NCBI GenBank assembly: GCA_966211815.1
Contig: CBIHOD010000049.1
Span: 1 to 27,870 of the forward strand
Length of the DNA stretch: 27,870 bases
Origin: JANPCX01 sp966211815
GTDB lineage: Bacteria > Pseudomonadota > Gammaproteobacteria > Burkholderiales > Burkholderiaceae_C
Direction of reading: 5' to 3'
Positions 14,346 through 22,366 of this stretch are shown piece after piece; position 1 is the stretch's first letter, and each line of letters starts with the position of its first letter. Both the position numbers and the translations under genes were made by a program. The notes below the pieces were generated by a model. It was not told the DNA's origin, made no database searches, and saw only the letters and a list, made by a program, of their open reading frames with translations.

Positions 14346-15725
14346 ATGGCACGCGGCAGCGACGGCCAAGGCACGGCGCCGGGGAGCGCCCGGCGGCCTT
14401 CCCCGCCCGACGACCGCTGGTGGGTGCGCGTGCCGCGGCCGGTGTTCACCGGCGGCAACCGGGTGCGGCTTCTGCAGGGCGGGGACGAGATGTTCCCGGC
14501 GATGTGCGAAGCCATCGCCCGGGCGCGGCGGGAAGTCTGGTTCGCGACCTACATCTTCCACGACGACGAAGCCGGTTTGAAAGTGATGGACGCCCTGGCG
14601 CAGGCGGCGGCGCGCGGCGTGCGGGTGCGCGTCGTGGTCGACGGTTTCGGCTCCAAGGCCACGCTGCGGCAGTTGCGGCAGCGCATGCGGGCCGTGCTGC
14701 CGGGCCGCGCCGCCCGGCGCGCGCTGCGCGAGTCGCCGGCCGGCCCCGACGGCGTGGCGCTGGCCGTCTTCCGACCGATGCACGGCTGGTGGAGCTGGCT
14801 GCAGCCGGGGCAGATGCGCCGGCTGCACCAGAAACTGTGCGTGGCCGACGGCGAAGTCGCCTTCGTCGGGGGCATCAACGTCATCGATGACCGGCTCGAC
14901 CTGCGCCACGGCCGCAGCGAGCTGCCGCGGCTGGACTTCGCGGTCGAGGTGGAAGGCGCGGCGGCGCGCCAGATCGAGCAGGCGGTGCGGGCGGTGTGGA
15001 CGCGCGCCTGGCTCGGCCGCGACCTCGGCGGCGAGCTGCGCGCCCTGGTGCACAGCGCCGAGCCGCTGGGCCGCGCCAAGCGCCTGTTCAAGCAGCTGCG
15101 CATGCCGCACGGCGAGGGCCTGCAACACCAGGCCGGCGAGCTGCCGCCGGTGCAAGCGGCCTTCGTGGTGCGCGACAACCTCCGCCAGCGCCGCACCATC
15201 GAACGCAGCTACATCGCCGCGCTGCGCAACGCGCGCGAGCGGGTGGACCTGGCCTGCCCCTACTTCTACCCCGGCACCGCCTTCCGCCGCGCGCTGTGCG
15301 CCGCGGCGCGGCGCGGCGTGCGGGTCCGGGTGCTGCTGCAAGGCAAGCTCGACTACCGCATCGCCGGCCTGGCCGCGCGCGTGCTCTACGACGAGCTGCT
15401 CGGCGCCGGCGTGCAGGTGTTCGAGTACACGCCGGCCTTCCTGCACGCCAAAGTCGCCGCCGTCGACGGCCAATGGGCCACGGTGGGCAGCTCCAACATC
15501 GACCCGCTTTCGCTGCTGCTGAACCTGGAAGCCAATGTGATCGTGCACGACGCGGCGTTCAACGGCGAATTGCGCGGGCGGCTCGAAGCGGCGCTGGCGG
15601 CTTCGACGCAAATCAGCAAATCGGCGCTGGCGGGGCGCGGGGTGTGGCCGGTGGTGACGCGCGGCCTGGTGGCGTGGTGCGCCCACGTCTACCTGCGCCT
15701 GGCCGGCGCCACCGGCAAATACTGA
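14346..15725 (+). CDS. clsB: Cardiolipin synthase B, phospholipase D family
   Basis: This 459-residue protein joins phosphatidylglycerol with a second phospholipid to form cardiolipin at the inner membrane. Two HKD motifs, one per phospholipase D half, are intact: HQKLCVAD (161-168, followed by GEVAFVGGIN) and HAKVAAVD (367-374, followed by GQWATVGSSN). The N terminus has no transmembrane helices, which fits ClsB (YbhO) rather than ClsA. An Arg-rich segment at 110-130 and a hydrophobic C-terminal stretch may attach it to the membrane. The start just after the EEP gene fits an operon; a start further in, before RWWVRVPRPVF, is possible. A second lipid-related cluster lies about 4 kb downstream. 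Confidence 0.9.
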   Translation: MARGSDGQGTAPGSARRPSPPDDRWWVRVPRPVFTGGNRVRLLQGGDEMFPAMCEAIARARREVWFATYIFHDDEAGLKVMDALAQAAARGVRVRVVVDGFGSKATLRQLRQRMRAVLPGRAARRALRESPAGPDGVALAVFRPMHGWWSWLQPGQMRRLHQKLCVADGEVAFVGGINVIDDRLDLRHGRSELPRLDFAVEVEGAAARQIEQAVRAVWTRAWLGRDLGGELRALVHSAEPLGRAKRLFKQLRMPHGEGLQHQAGELPPVQAAFVVRDNLRQRRTIERSYIAALRNARERVDLACPYFYPGTAFRRALCAAARRGVRVRVLLQGKLDYRIAGLAARVLYDELLGAGVQVFEYTPAFLHAKVAAVDGQWATVGSSNIDPLSLLLNLEANVIVHDAAFNGELRGRLEAALAASTQISKSALAGRGVWPVVTRGLVAWCAHVYLRLAGATGKY

Positions 15726-16092
15726 GCCGCGGTCGCGCCGCGCCCCGCCCGGAGTCAGGTCACTAATGTGCGATACCGCACACAGTGTTTTCGATATGCG
15801 CGCGGACCTTGCCATGCGCGGCTGCTAGTTTCCATGGCAGCCTCGCGGCAAGTAGGCGCACACCCAACCACCGAAGCGCACCCGCAAGCCGGGGGGCCGC
15901 CATGCAAAATGAGTCGCTCAAACCCCGCTTCAAGGACTAACATCGGCTTTCGCGGTCACAAATTGTGTTTTCGCAAGACGAACCCGCATCCGTCGCATCA
16001 TCGGTTCTGATCAGCGGGCTTAACAACGAATAAATCGAAGCCATGCCGCAGGCCGTGCGGCTGAGCTTGTCGCGCAGTGCGGAGTGTGGTGA
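15726..16092. other. Lower-G+C intergenic region with dyads, no gene recognised
   Basis: These 367 bp have visibly lower G+C than the rest. They hold a 16-bp dyad TGTGCG-ATAC-CGCACA (15767-15782), overlapping CACACAGTGTTTTCG (15779-15793), and a perfect 5-1-5 dyad CACAA-A-TTGTG (15957-15967) that is also followed by TTTTCG. Open frames on both strands (15768-16010 plus, 15755-15943 minus) give basic, Cys/His-scattered products without family resemblance. The region probably holds the promoter of the histidine kinase and may be a remnant of older inserted DNA. Confidence 0.5.
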
Positions 16093-18138
16093 ATGTCAGT
16101 TCGACCGCCGGAGCTTCAGGCGCCTGTTGAGGGCATGGGCGCTGAGGGATCGCAGACCGGGACGGGGCCGCAAGCCGGATCCGCGGCGGCCGCCTTGCTC
16201 GACAAGCTGCCCGGCGGCGTGTTCCAGCTGCACCGCAGCCACGACGGCCGCTGGACCTTCCCTTACGTCAACGCCGAGGCCCAGCGCTTGCTGGGCATGT
16301 CCGCCGCCGGCCTGCGCCGCGACGCGCGCTCGGTCCGGGCGGTCGTGCACCCGGCCGAGCTGGCCCAGCTGAAGCACCGCCTCGACCAGTCGCGGGAGAC
16401 GGGCACCCCCTGGAAGGCGCGCTTCCGCTTGCTGCGGCACAACAACCTGCCCAAGCAGTGGGTCGAGGTGACCGCCTCGCCCGAAAGCCGACCCGACGCG
16501 AGCACCGTGTGGAACGGCGTGCTCACCGACGTGCACTACGAACAAACCCGGCAGGCCGCAGCCCACCGGCTGCACGAACGGCAGATGCTCGCGGTGCGCG
16601 CGGCCGGCCTCGGCCTGGTGGAGATCGACACGGCCCGGCGCATGGTGCACCTGGACGCGCATGCGCGGAGCCTGCACGGCCTGGACATGACCCAGTCCGA
16701 CATCTCGCTGCCGCACTGGCTGGACTTGTTCTTCCCCGACGACCGCGTCGCCGTGCAGGCGATGCTGCAAGCCGCCTCCGAAGCGCCGCACCAGCTGGCG
16801 CCGGCCGTCGCCGCGCGGCTGCCCCGCGCCGACCGCCAGGGCGCGCGCACGCTGGAGCTGATGGCCACGGCCAACGCCGCGGCGTTCGACGACCCCGGCG
16901 CCGAGCCTGTCGGGCCGAGGCTGGTCGCCGCGTGCCGCGACATCACCGACCAGCGCCAGAAGGAAGACGAGCGCGCCCTCAAGCTGGCCGGCGAGATGGC
17001 CGAGCGCAGCCGCAACGATTTCCTCTCGCGCATCAGCCACGAGCTGCGCACCCCGCTCAACGGCGTGCTCGGCTACGCCCAGCTGATGGCGCTGGACCGC
17101 GAACACCCGCTGCCGCGCACCCAGTCGCAGCGCCTGGCGGTGCTGCAGGAATCAAGCGCACGGCTGCTGTCGATGATCGACCGGCTGCTCGAGATCAGCC
17201 GAATCGAGCGCGGCCAGGTGGAGCTGCACCCCGAGGTGGTCGACCTGCGCCCTTTGATCGCCCGGTGCGTCGGCGCGGCGGCCGACTTCGCGCAGTCGCG
17301 CGGCGTGGAGATCGAAGTCGCCCTGGGCGACGACGACGAAGACGGCAGCCACAACGCCCACGTCCGCGCCGACCCGCGGGCGCTCGAACAAGTCATCCAG
17401 GCGCTGTTGTCCAACGCCATCAAATACAACCGCAGCCCCGGCCGCGTGCGCATCCGCTTCGTCAGCGCCGAGATGGGCACAGTGATCATCGACGACACCG
17501 GCCCCGGCTTGACGCAGGACCAGCTCGGCAAGTTGTTCGAGCCGCTGAACCGCCTCGGCGCCGAGCGCACCCGCGTGCCGGGCCAGGGCCTGGGACTGAC
17601 CACGGCGCGCATGCTCACCCAGGCGATGGGCGGCAAGCTCAAGGCCTGGTCGCAGATGGGCACCGGCTCGCGCTTCGCGGTGTCGCTCACCCTGGCCAAG
17701 CCGGAACGCCCGGTCGGCGCGCCCGAGTCGGACTTCGCCGGCCTGGTGCCTTCGGAATGGGAGGGCGGCGTGCAGCGCGTGGTGCTCTACATCGAAGACG
17801 ACGAAGTCAACACCACGCTGATGGAACAGGTCTTCCTGATGCGCCCCGAATGGCGGCTCATCACCGCCCCCACCGGCGAGGACGGCATCAAAGCCGCGCA
17901 GGCCCACCTGCCCGAGCTGGCCCTGGTCGACATCGGACTTCCCGGCATCTCGGGCATCGAAGTGCTGCACAAGCTCAAGGGCGACTTGCGCACCCAGCAC
18001 ATCCATTGCGTCGCGCTGAGCGCGGACAGCTCGGCCGAATCGGTCGAGCGCGCGCGCGCCGCCGGTTTCGAGGACTATTGGACCAAGCCTTTCGACATCC
18101 TCACGATGGTGGAAAAGCTCAAGGCGCTGCTGGGCTGA
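16093..18138 (+). CDS. Soluble PAS hybrid histidine kinase with receiver
   Basis: This 681-residue signalling protein has no membrane segments. Two PAS-like sensor domains (about 30-150 and 160-285) are followed by the dimerisation/phosphoacceptor domain with His316 in ISHELRTPLNG. Next is the ATPase domain with N box NAIKYN (441-446), DDTGPG (467-472) and GQGLGL (497-502). A C-terminal receiver (about 563-681) carries acidic pair D569/D570, phospho-acceptor D613 in LVDIGLPG and K665 in TKPF. Autophosphorylation on His316 and transfer to D613 is the expected chemistry. No response regulator or histidine phosphotransfer protein is adjacent, so its output partner is elsewhere. GGAG about 9 bases before the ATG supports this start. 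The signal is unknown; a cytoplasmic PAS ligand such as a redox cofactor or small molecule is likely. Confidence 0.88.
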   Translation: MSVRPPELQAPVEGMGAEGSQTGTGPQAGSAAAALLDKLPGGVFQLHRSHDGRWTFPYVNAEAQRLLGMSAAGLRRDARSVRAVVHPAELAQLKHRLDQSRETGTPWKARFRLLRHNNLPKQWVEVTASPESRPDASTVWNGVLTDVHYEQTRQAAAHRLHERQMLAVRAAGLGLVEIDTARRMVHLDAHARSLHGLDMTQSDISLPHWLDLFFPDDRVAVQAMLQAASEAPHQLAPAVAARLPRADRQGARTLELMATANAAAFDDPGAEPVGPRLVAACRDITDQRQKEDERALKLAGEMAERSRNDFLSRISHELRTPLNGVLGYAQLMALDREHPLPRTQSQRLAVLQESSARLLSMIDRLLEISRIERGQVELHPEVVDLRPLIARCVGAAADFAQSRGVEIEVALGDDDEDGSHNAHVRADPRALEQVIQALLSNAIKYNRSPGRVRIRFVSAEMGTVIIDDTGPGLTQDQLGKLFEPLNRLGAERTRVPGQGLGLTTARMLTQAMGGKLKAWSQMGTGSRFAVSLTLAKPERPVGAPESDFAGLVPSEWEGGVQRVVLYIEDDEVNTTLMEQVFLMRPEWRLITAPTGEDGIKAAQAHLPELALVDIGLPGISGIEVLHKLKGDLRTQHIHCVALSADSSAESVERARAAGFEDYWTKPFDILTMVEKLKALLG

Positions 18139-18208
18139 GCGCGCACCAGGCCCCGCCCGCGCGCGGGTCGCGACGCGAGCCCCGCGAAGGCCGCCGACAA
18201 TCCGGCGC

Positions 18209-19051
18209 ATGAGCGACAAACACGACGACACGCTGCTGCTGGGCGTGGATTTCTCCAGCACGCCGCGCCGCGGCAAGCCGGTGGTGATGGCGCTGGGCGG
18301 ACTGCAGGGCCCCGGGCTGGTCAAGCTGCGCGAGCTGGTGGCCTTCGAATCGCTCGCCGGCTTCGGCGCCTGGCTCGCCGAGGAGCGCGAGGTCCCCTGG
18401 GTCGGCGCCTTCGACTTCCCTTTCGGCCTGCCGCGCGAACTGGTGCTGCACCTGGGCTGGCCGCTGGAATGGCTGGCGCTGATGCGGCACTACCGCGGAT
18501 TGAGCCGCGCCGAGATCCGCGCGACTTTCGCCGCCTTCTGCGACGCGCGCCCCGTCGGCGGGAAGTTCGCCCACCGCGCCTGCGACGGGCCGGCGGGTTC
18601 CTCGCCGTCGATGAAGTGGGTCAACCCGCCGGTGGCCTACATGCTGCACGCCGGCGTGCCTTTGCTGATCGACGCCGGCGCGCACCTGCCGGGGCTGCAC
18701 GGTGGCGACCCCCGGCGCGTCGCGCTGGAGGGCTATCCCGGCCTGCTGGCGCGCGAGGTGCTCGGCGCCCGTTCGTACAAGAGCGACGAGAGAGCCAAGC
18801 AGACGCCCGAGCGCTTGATCGCCCGCAAAGACCTCGTCCACGCCCTGGAACTGGGCCAGACGCGCCTGGGCCTGAGGCTGCGCCTGAGCCACGCCCAGCG
18901 CGAATCGTTGATCGCCGACGCCACGGCCGACCGACTCGACGCCGTGCTCTGCCTGATGCAGGCCGCCTGGTCCCACACCCGGCCGGGCTGGGGGCTGCCC
19001 GAGGCGATCGACCCGCTGGAAGGCTGGACCGCCACAGCCCAGTGCCCTTGA
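18209..19051 (+). CDS. DUF429 protein, predicted RNase H-like fold
   Basis: The protein has 280 residues. The N-terminal GVDFSSTPRRGKP and the AFDFPFGLPREL block (about 68-79) are the signatures of DUF429, whose members are predicted to adopt an RNase H-like nuclease fold with Asp residues at the active site (D14 and D70 are candidates here). A later ADRLDAVLCLMQA helix with Asp completes the pattern. No biochemical role is established. There are no membrane segments or signal peptide. It is separated from the kinase gene by 70 bp of very GC-rich DNA and lies tail to tail with the patatin gene, 4 bp between stop codons. Confidence 0.8.
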   Translation: MSDKHDDTLLLGVDFSSTPRRGKPVVMALGGLQGPGLVKLRELVAFESLAGFGAWLAEEREVPWVGAFDFPFGLPRELVLHLGWPLEWLALMRHYRGLSRAEIRATFAAFCDARPVGGKFAHRACDGPAGSSPSMKWVNPPVAYMLHAGVPLLIDAGAHLPGLHGGDPRRVALEGYPGLLAREVLGARSYKSDERAKQTPERLIARKDLVHALELGQTRLGLRLRLSHAQRESLIADATADRLDAVLCLMQAAWSHTRPGWGLPEAIDPLEGWTATAQCP

Positions 19052-19055
19052 GCCC

Positions 19056-20105
19056 TCAAACAGGATCGAACAGCGCCGACAGGTCGGCGCTGGAACGCCG
19101 GCCCACGCTGGGATGGTGCCGGGACAGCCAGGCCAGGGCGTGTTCGCGGCCGTGCGCGTGCAGCAGCTCGAAGAAGCGCGGGTTGACCACCAGTTTGCTC
19201 GGGCTGCCCCAACGGAGCAGTGATTCGCCGGCCTCCATCAGGTGGAAGCGGGTATCGCGCAGCCGCCGCGCCACGGGGCTGAAGACGAACCAGGACCGCT
19301 GCAGGTCGCGCCGCATCGCCGCCAACAGCTGCATTTCGCGAAGGAAACCGGCCTGGAAGGCCAACTCGCCGGCGCGCAGGCGGATCTCGCCCGCCAGGCT
19401 CCCCGCCACCGCGCCGCCACCGCCCGGCGAAGGTTGGCGCAGCGGGTTGAGCAGCACCAGCAGAACGTCGGTCGCATGGCCCGCCTGCTGGATCAGCGGC
19501 CACACCGCCGGGTTGGCCGAATAGCCACCGTCCCAGTACGGCTCGCCGTCGATCTCCACGGTGTGGTGCAGCGTGGGCAGGCAGGCCGAGGCGAGCAGGG
19601 CCTGCACCGACAGCTCATGCTCGCGGAACACCCGCAACTGCCCGGTGCGCACGCGGGTCGCGGCGATGAAGAGCGGCACCGGGCAATGCCGGCGCAGCCG
19701 CGCGAAGTCCAGCTGGGACTCCAGCACGTCGCGCAGCGGGTTCAGGCCGAAAGGATTGAGCTGCTCGGGCGCCAACAGGTGGCTCCAGTGCATCAGCCAC
19801 TGCAACGCCGGCGCCAGCTTCACCTGCGCGCCGTCGCCGGAAACATGCGACATCTCCGGCGGCACCAGCGCCGCCACCGCCATCCAGAAGCGGCGCAACG
19901 CGGCGCGCGCGCCGTCGGCGCCGCCCTCCATCAAGCCCTGGGCCGCGACCACCGCGTTCATCGCGCCCGCGCTGGCGCCACTGAGGGCGTCCAGGCGCAG
20001 CCGGCCGTCTTCGAGCAGGGCGTCGAGCACACCCCAGGTGAACGCGCCGTGCGCGCCGCCTCCTTGCAGCGCCAGGCGCAGGGGCAGGGGGGTGGGAATG
20101 GGCAT
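19056..20105 (-). CDS. Patatin-like phospholipase
   Basis: This 349-residue lipid acyl hydrolase has the patatin Ser-Asp dyad. The oxyanion motif GGGAHG is at 15-20, the nucleophile Ser45 is in GASAG, and the catalytic Asp192 is in DGGYSANP. It should release fatty acids from phospholipids or other acyl esters in the cytoplasm or at the inner membrane; no signal peptide is visible. AGGAG (near 20112-20117 on the coding strand) lies about 8 bases before the ATG at 20105, so the longer frame from 20174 is not needed. It is transcribed divergently from the GbsR/MarR-type regulator; the operator-like dyad at 20213-20237 lies about 110 bp upstream of its start, so it may share that control. Confidence 0.88.
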   Translation of the reverse strand: MPIPTPLPLRLALQGGGAHGAFTWGVLDALLEDGRLRLDALSGASAGAMNAVVAAQGLMEGGADGARAALRRFWMAVAALVPPEMSHVSGDGAQVKLAPALQWLMHWSHLLAPEQLNPFGLNPLRDVLESQLDFARLRRHCPVPLFIAATRVRTGQLRVFREHELSVQALLASACLPTLHHTVEIDGEPYWDGGYSANPAVWPLIQQAGHATDVLLVLLNPLRQPSPGGGGAVAGSLAGEIRLRAGELAFQAGFLREMQLLAAMRRDLQRSWFVFSPVARRLRDTRFHLMEAGESLLRWGSPSKLVVNPRFFELLHAHGREHALAWLSRHHPSVGRRSSADLSALFDPV

Positions 20106-20212
20106 GCGGCGGACTCCTGGGCATGGCATGGGTCGATGGGGGACCCGCAAACACCGTGCCGGCAAGCATCGCACAGCCCGCGACAGGCCATGCCGCGTCG
20201 ACGCCGATCATC

Positions 20213-20237
20213 ACAGAAATTTCTGTATTGACAGAAA
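20213..20237 (+). promoter_or_regulatory. Operator-like triple half-site over the regulator promoter
   Basis: Three half-sites overlap. ACAGAAATTTCTGT (20213-20226) is a perfect 14-bp palindrome. TTTCTGT-ATTG-ACAGAAA (20220-20237) is a perfect 7-bp inverted repeat with a 4-bp spacer, and it contains the -35 TTGACA of the regulator promoter. A bound dimer would block RNA polymerase, so autorepression is the simple reading. A near copy occurs at 20851-20868. Confidence 0.7.
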
Positions 20238-20256
20238 TAAAAGACAGGCATAAATT
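20228..20256 (+). promoter_or_regulatory. Promoter of the GbsR/MarR regulator, apparently leaderless
   Basis: A perfect -35 TTGACA (20228-20233) is followed after 17 bp by TAAATT (20251-20256), 4 of 6 matches to TATAAT. The start codon is at 20263, only 6 bases after the -10, where transcription would begin. No convincing ribosome-binding site precedes the ATG, so a leaderless mRNA is predicted. Confidence 0.6.
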
Positions 20257-20262
20257 GAAGCC

Positions 20263-20832
20263 ATGGAACTTTCACCCACCCTTTCGCGTTTCGTCCTTCA
20301 CTGGGGCGAGATGGGCACCCGCTGGGGCGTCAACCGCACCGTCGCGCAGATCCACGCGCTGCTCTTCATCACCGGCCGGCCGATGCACGCCGAAGAGATC
20401 GCCGACACCCTGGGCGTGGCCCGCTCCAACGTGAGCAACAGCATCCGCGAGCTGCAAGGCTGGAACCTGGCCCGCCTGACCCACCTGCCGGGCGACCGGC
20501 GAGACCATTTCGAAACCTCGGTCCACGTCTGGGAGCTGCTGCGCACCATCGTGCGCGAGCGCCAGCGCCGGGAGATCGAGCCGACGATGCAGGTGCTCGC
20601 CGAGCTGCTCGCCGACCCCGCGCTCAGCCGCGAGCCGGCCGAGGCCAGGCTGCGCATGCGCGAGACGCTGGAGCTGCTGCAGACACTCACCGCCTGGAGC
20701 GACGAGATGCTCAAGCTCGACACCGGCACGCTCACCCAGGTGCTCAAGCTCGGCGCCAAGATCAAGCGCCTGCTCAGCGGCGGCGGCGCCGCGGCCAAAC
20801 CGGCCGGCAGCCAGCGCGGCGCCGCCCCTTGA
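20263..20832 (+). CDS. GbsR/MarR-type transcriptional regulator
   Basis: This is a 189-residue DNA-binding protein. The opening LSRFVLHWGEMGTRWGVNRTVAQ is characteristic of the GbsR branch of MarR-like regulators. The winged helix spans about 25-90: the recognition helix includes GVARSNVSNSIRELQG, and the wing contains LPGDRRDHFET. The C-terminal half is helical with a leucine-rich dimerisation-like segment (about 125-170). GbsR in Bacillus is a choline sensor that represses betaine genes; the ligand here cannot be inferred. It is flanked by a patatin gene and by a redox/desaturase operon. Nearly identical dyads lie over its own promoter and before the following gene, which indicates autoregulation and control of that operon. 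Confidence 0.85.
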   Translation: MELSPTLSRFVLHWGEMGTRWGVNRTVAQIHALLFITGRPMHAEEIADTLGVARSNVSNSIRELQGWNLARLTHLPGDRRDHFETSVHVWELLRTIVRERQRREIEPTMQVLAELLADPALSREPAEARLRMRETLELLQTLTAWSDEMLKLDTGTLTQVLKLGAKIKRLLSGGGAAAKPAGSQRGAAP

Positions 20833-20850
20833 GCTTTTTTTGCATTTTTA

Positions 20851-20868
20851 TTTCTGTTTTGACTGAAA
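20851..20868 (+). promoter_or_regulatory. Second operator-like site before the DCC-desaturase operon
   Basis: TTTCTGT-TTTG-ACTGAAA matches 16 of 18 positions of the site at 20220-20237 and keeps an imperfect 7-bp dyad with the same 4-bp spacer. It lies in an AT-rich island 19-36 bp after the regulator stop. TTGACT inside it may serve as a -35, but no clear -10 was found. Confidence 0.65.
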
Positions 20869-20905
20869 CATCTGATCAAACCATCACGAAAGGATGGAAC
20901 AAGAA

Positions 20906-21364
20906 ATGCGCGACGCCACCTACCCCTTGACCTTGCTGTACGACGCCGCCTGCCCGGTGTGCGCCCTCGAGATGGACCACCTGCGCGCGCGCGACGAAGC
21001 CGGTCGCCTGGTGTTCGTCGACATCGCCGCCCCCGGCTTCGATCCGCGGCCCTACGGCGCCACGCTGGCCGAGTTGAACGCGGAGATCCACGCGCTGCGG
21101 CCCGACGGCAGCGTGCTGCGGGGCGTCGAAGTGCTGCGCCTGGCCTACGCCGCGGTCGGACTGGGCTGGGTGCTGCGGCCCACCGCCTGGGCGCCGCTTC
21201 GGCCCGCGTTCGACGCCGCTTACCGCGGCTTCGCCCGCCACCGCCAGGCCATCTCGGGCGCCTTGGGCCCGGTGATCGACGCGGTGCGCGAGCTACGGGC
21301 CCGGCGGGCGGTGCGGCGCATGCGGCGATGCGGCGAAACCTGCAGCCGCCCCGACGCGGGCTGA
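20906..21364 (+). CDS. DCC-family thiol-disulfide oxidoreductase-like protein (DUF393)
   Basis: This is a protein of about 152 residues with the DUF393 signature LLYDAACPVC near the N terminus (C16 and C19), a thioredoxin-like CxxC site suited to thiol-disulfide exchange. The following blocks (LRARDEAGRLVFVDI, ALRPDGSVLRGVEVLRLAY, and the late GFARHRQAIS) are as in the family. No signal peptide is present. ATG occurs at 20894 and 20906 in the same frame; AAGGA-like purines precede the second at a workable distance and touch the first, so 20906 is chosen. It is the first gene after the operator at 20851 and is followed by the desaturase after 42 bp. Possible roles are redox maintenance of the diiron desaturase or an electron-transfer step; this is inference. 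Confidence 0.8.
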   Translation: MRDATYPLTLLYDAACPVCALEMDHLRARDEAGRLVFVDIAAPGFDPRPYGATLAELNAEIHALRPDGSVLRGVEVLRLAYAAVGLGWVLRPTAWAPLRPAFDAAYRGFARHRQAISGALGPVIDAVRELRARRAVRRMRRCGETCSRPDAG

Positions 21365-21406
21365 CCCCGAGGCCGCCGCGCAGGCTTCACCCATCGAAAG
21401 ACCACC

Positions 21407-22366
21407 ATGCGCAACGATGTCCCCACCATGGTCGCCTTGCCCGGAACCAGTCCCGTGGACGGCCGGGTGCGCTGGTCGCCGGTCAAATCGCTCTGGTGGT
21501 TCGGGATGGCGGCGGGGGGCCTGGCCGCGCCGCTTTTCTTCTGGAGCGCGCCGGGCCTGCTGCTGTTCCTGGCCGGCAGCGCCACCACGCTTTGCCTGGG
21601 CCATTCGCTGGGCATGCACCGGCGGTTGATCCACCGCAGCTACGACTGCCCGTTGTGGATGGAGCGCCTGTTCGTCTACCTGGGCACCCTGGTCGGCATG
21701 GCCGGCCCGGTGGGCATGGTGCGCACGCACGACCTGCGCGACTGGGCGCAGCGCCAGCCGGCCTGCCACGATTTCTTCGCCCACCGCCGGCCTTTCCTGC
21801 AGGACGCCTGGTGGCAGCTGCACTGCGAGTTCGAACTGGCCCGCCCGCCCCGTTTCGTGGTGCCGGCCGAACTCGCGCGCGACCGCGTGCTGATGTTCGT
21901 CGAGCGCACCTGGATGCTGCAGCAGCTGCCTTGGGCGGTGCTGTGCCACGCCGCCCTCGGCCTGCCCGGTGTGCTCTGGGGCGTGTGCCTGCGCGTCTCG
22001 GTGAGCCTGACGGGCCACTGGCTGGTGGGCCACTTCGCGCACCGCCGGGGCCACCAGGACTGGCGGGTCCAGGGCGCCGCCGTGCAGGGCTTCAACGTGG
22101 CCGGCTGCGGCTTGATCACTTTCGGCGAGTGCTGGCACAACAACCACCACGCCTTCCCCGGCTCGGCCAAGCTCGGCCTGAACCCCGGCCAGGCCGACCC
22201 GGGCTGGTGGGTGCTGCGCGGCCTGCAAGCCGCGGGCCTCGTGTGGAACGTCAGCCTGCCCGGGATGCTGCCGCGGCGCGGCGAGCTGCGCGCGGTGCCC
22301 GGGGCGCAACCGAACGGCCATGGCGCGGCCGCCGACGACCCAGCGCCGCAATGGAGGGAATCATGA
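21407..22366 (+). CDS. Acyl-CoA/fatty acid desaturase
   Basis: This is a 319-residue membrane diiron desaturase. Hydrophobic segments lie at about 28-65, 85-105 and 170-205. The His boxes are GHSLGMHRRLIH (H66, H71, H76), a second cluster THDLRDWAQRQPACHDFFAH (H108, H121, H126) and HNNHHAFP (H244, H247, H248). The second box differs from the classical HxxHH but has the same elements as in a known bacterial sub-branch. The enzyme would insert a double bond in membrane acyl chains using O2 and an electron donor. The stop overlaps the next ATG (ATGA), so translation of the SDR gene is coupled. A Pro/Ala-rich C-terminal tail (about 296-319) is probably disordered. Operator control by the upstream regulator would tie unsaturation to a signal. 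Confidence 0.88.
   Translation: MRNDVPTMVALPGTSPVDGRVRWSPVKSLWWFGMAAGGLAAPLFFWSAPGLLLFLAGSATTLCLGHSLGMHRRLIHRSYDCPLWMERLFVYLGTLVGMAGPVGMVRTHDLRDWAQRQPACHDFFAHRRPFLQDAWWQLHCEFELARPPRFVVPAELARDRVLMFVERTWMLQQLPWAVLCHAALGLPGVLWGVCLRVSVSLTGHWLVGHFAHRRGHQDWRVQGAAVQGFNVAGCGLITFGECWHNNHHAFPGSAKLGLNPGQADPGWWVLRGLQAAGLVWNVSLPGMLPRRGELRAVPGAQPNGHGAAADDPAPQWRES

Noticed and set aside
14343..14890. Extension of the EEP protein to the next in-frame stop
   Set aside because: It would overlap clsB by more than 500 bp and the added sequence is a shadow of clsB; a frame error near 14310-14340 is more likely.
15755..16010. Small frames on both strands in the low-G+C gap
   Set aside because: No ribosome-binding site, no family resemblance and biased composition; kept only as an intergenic region.
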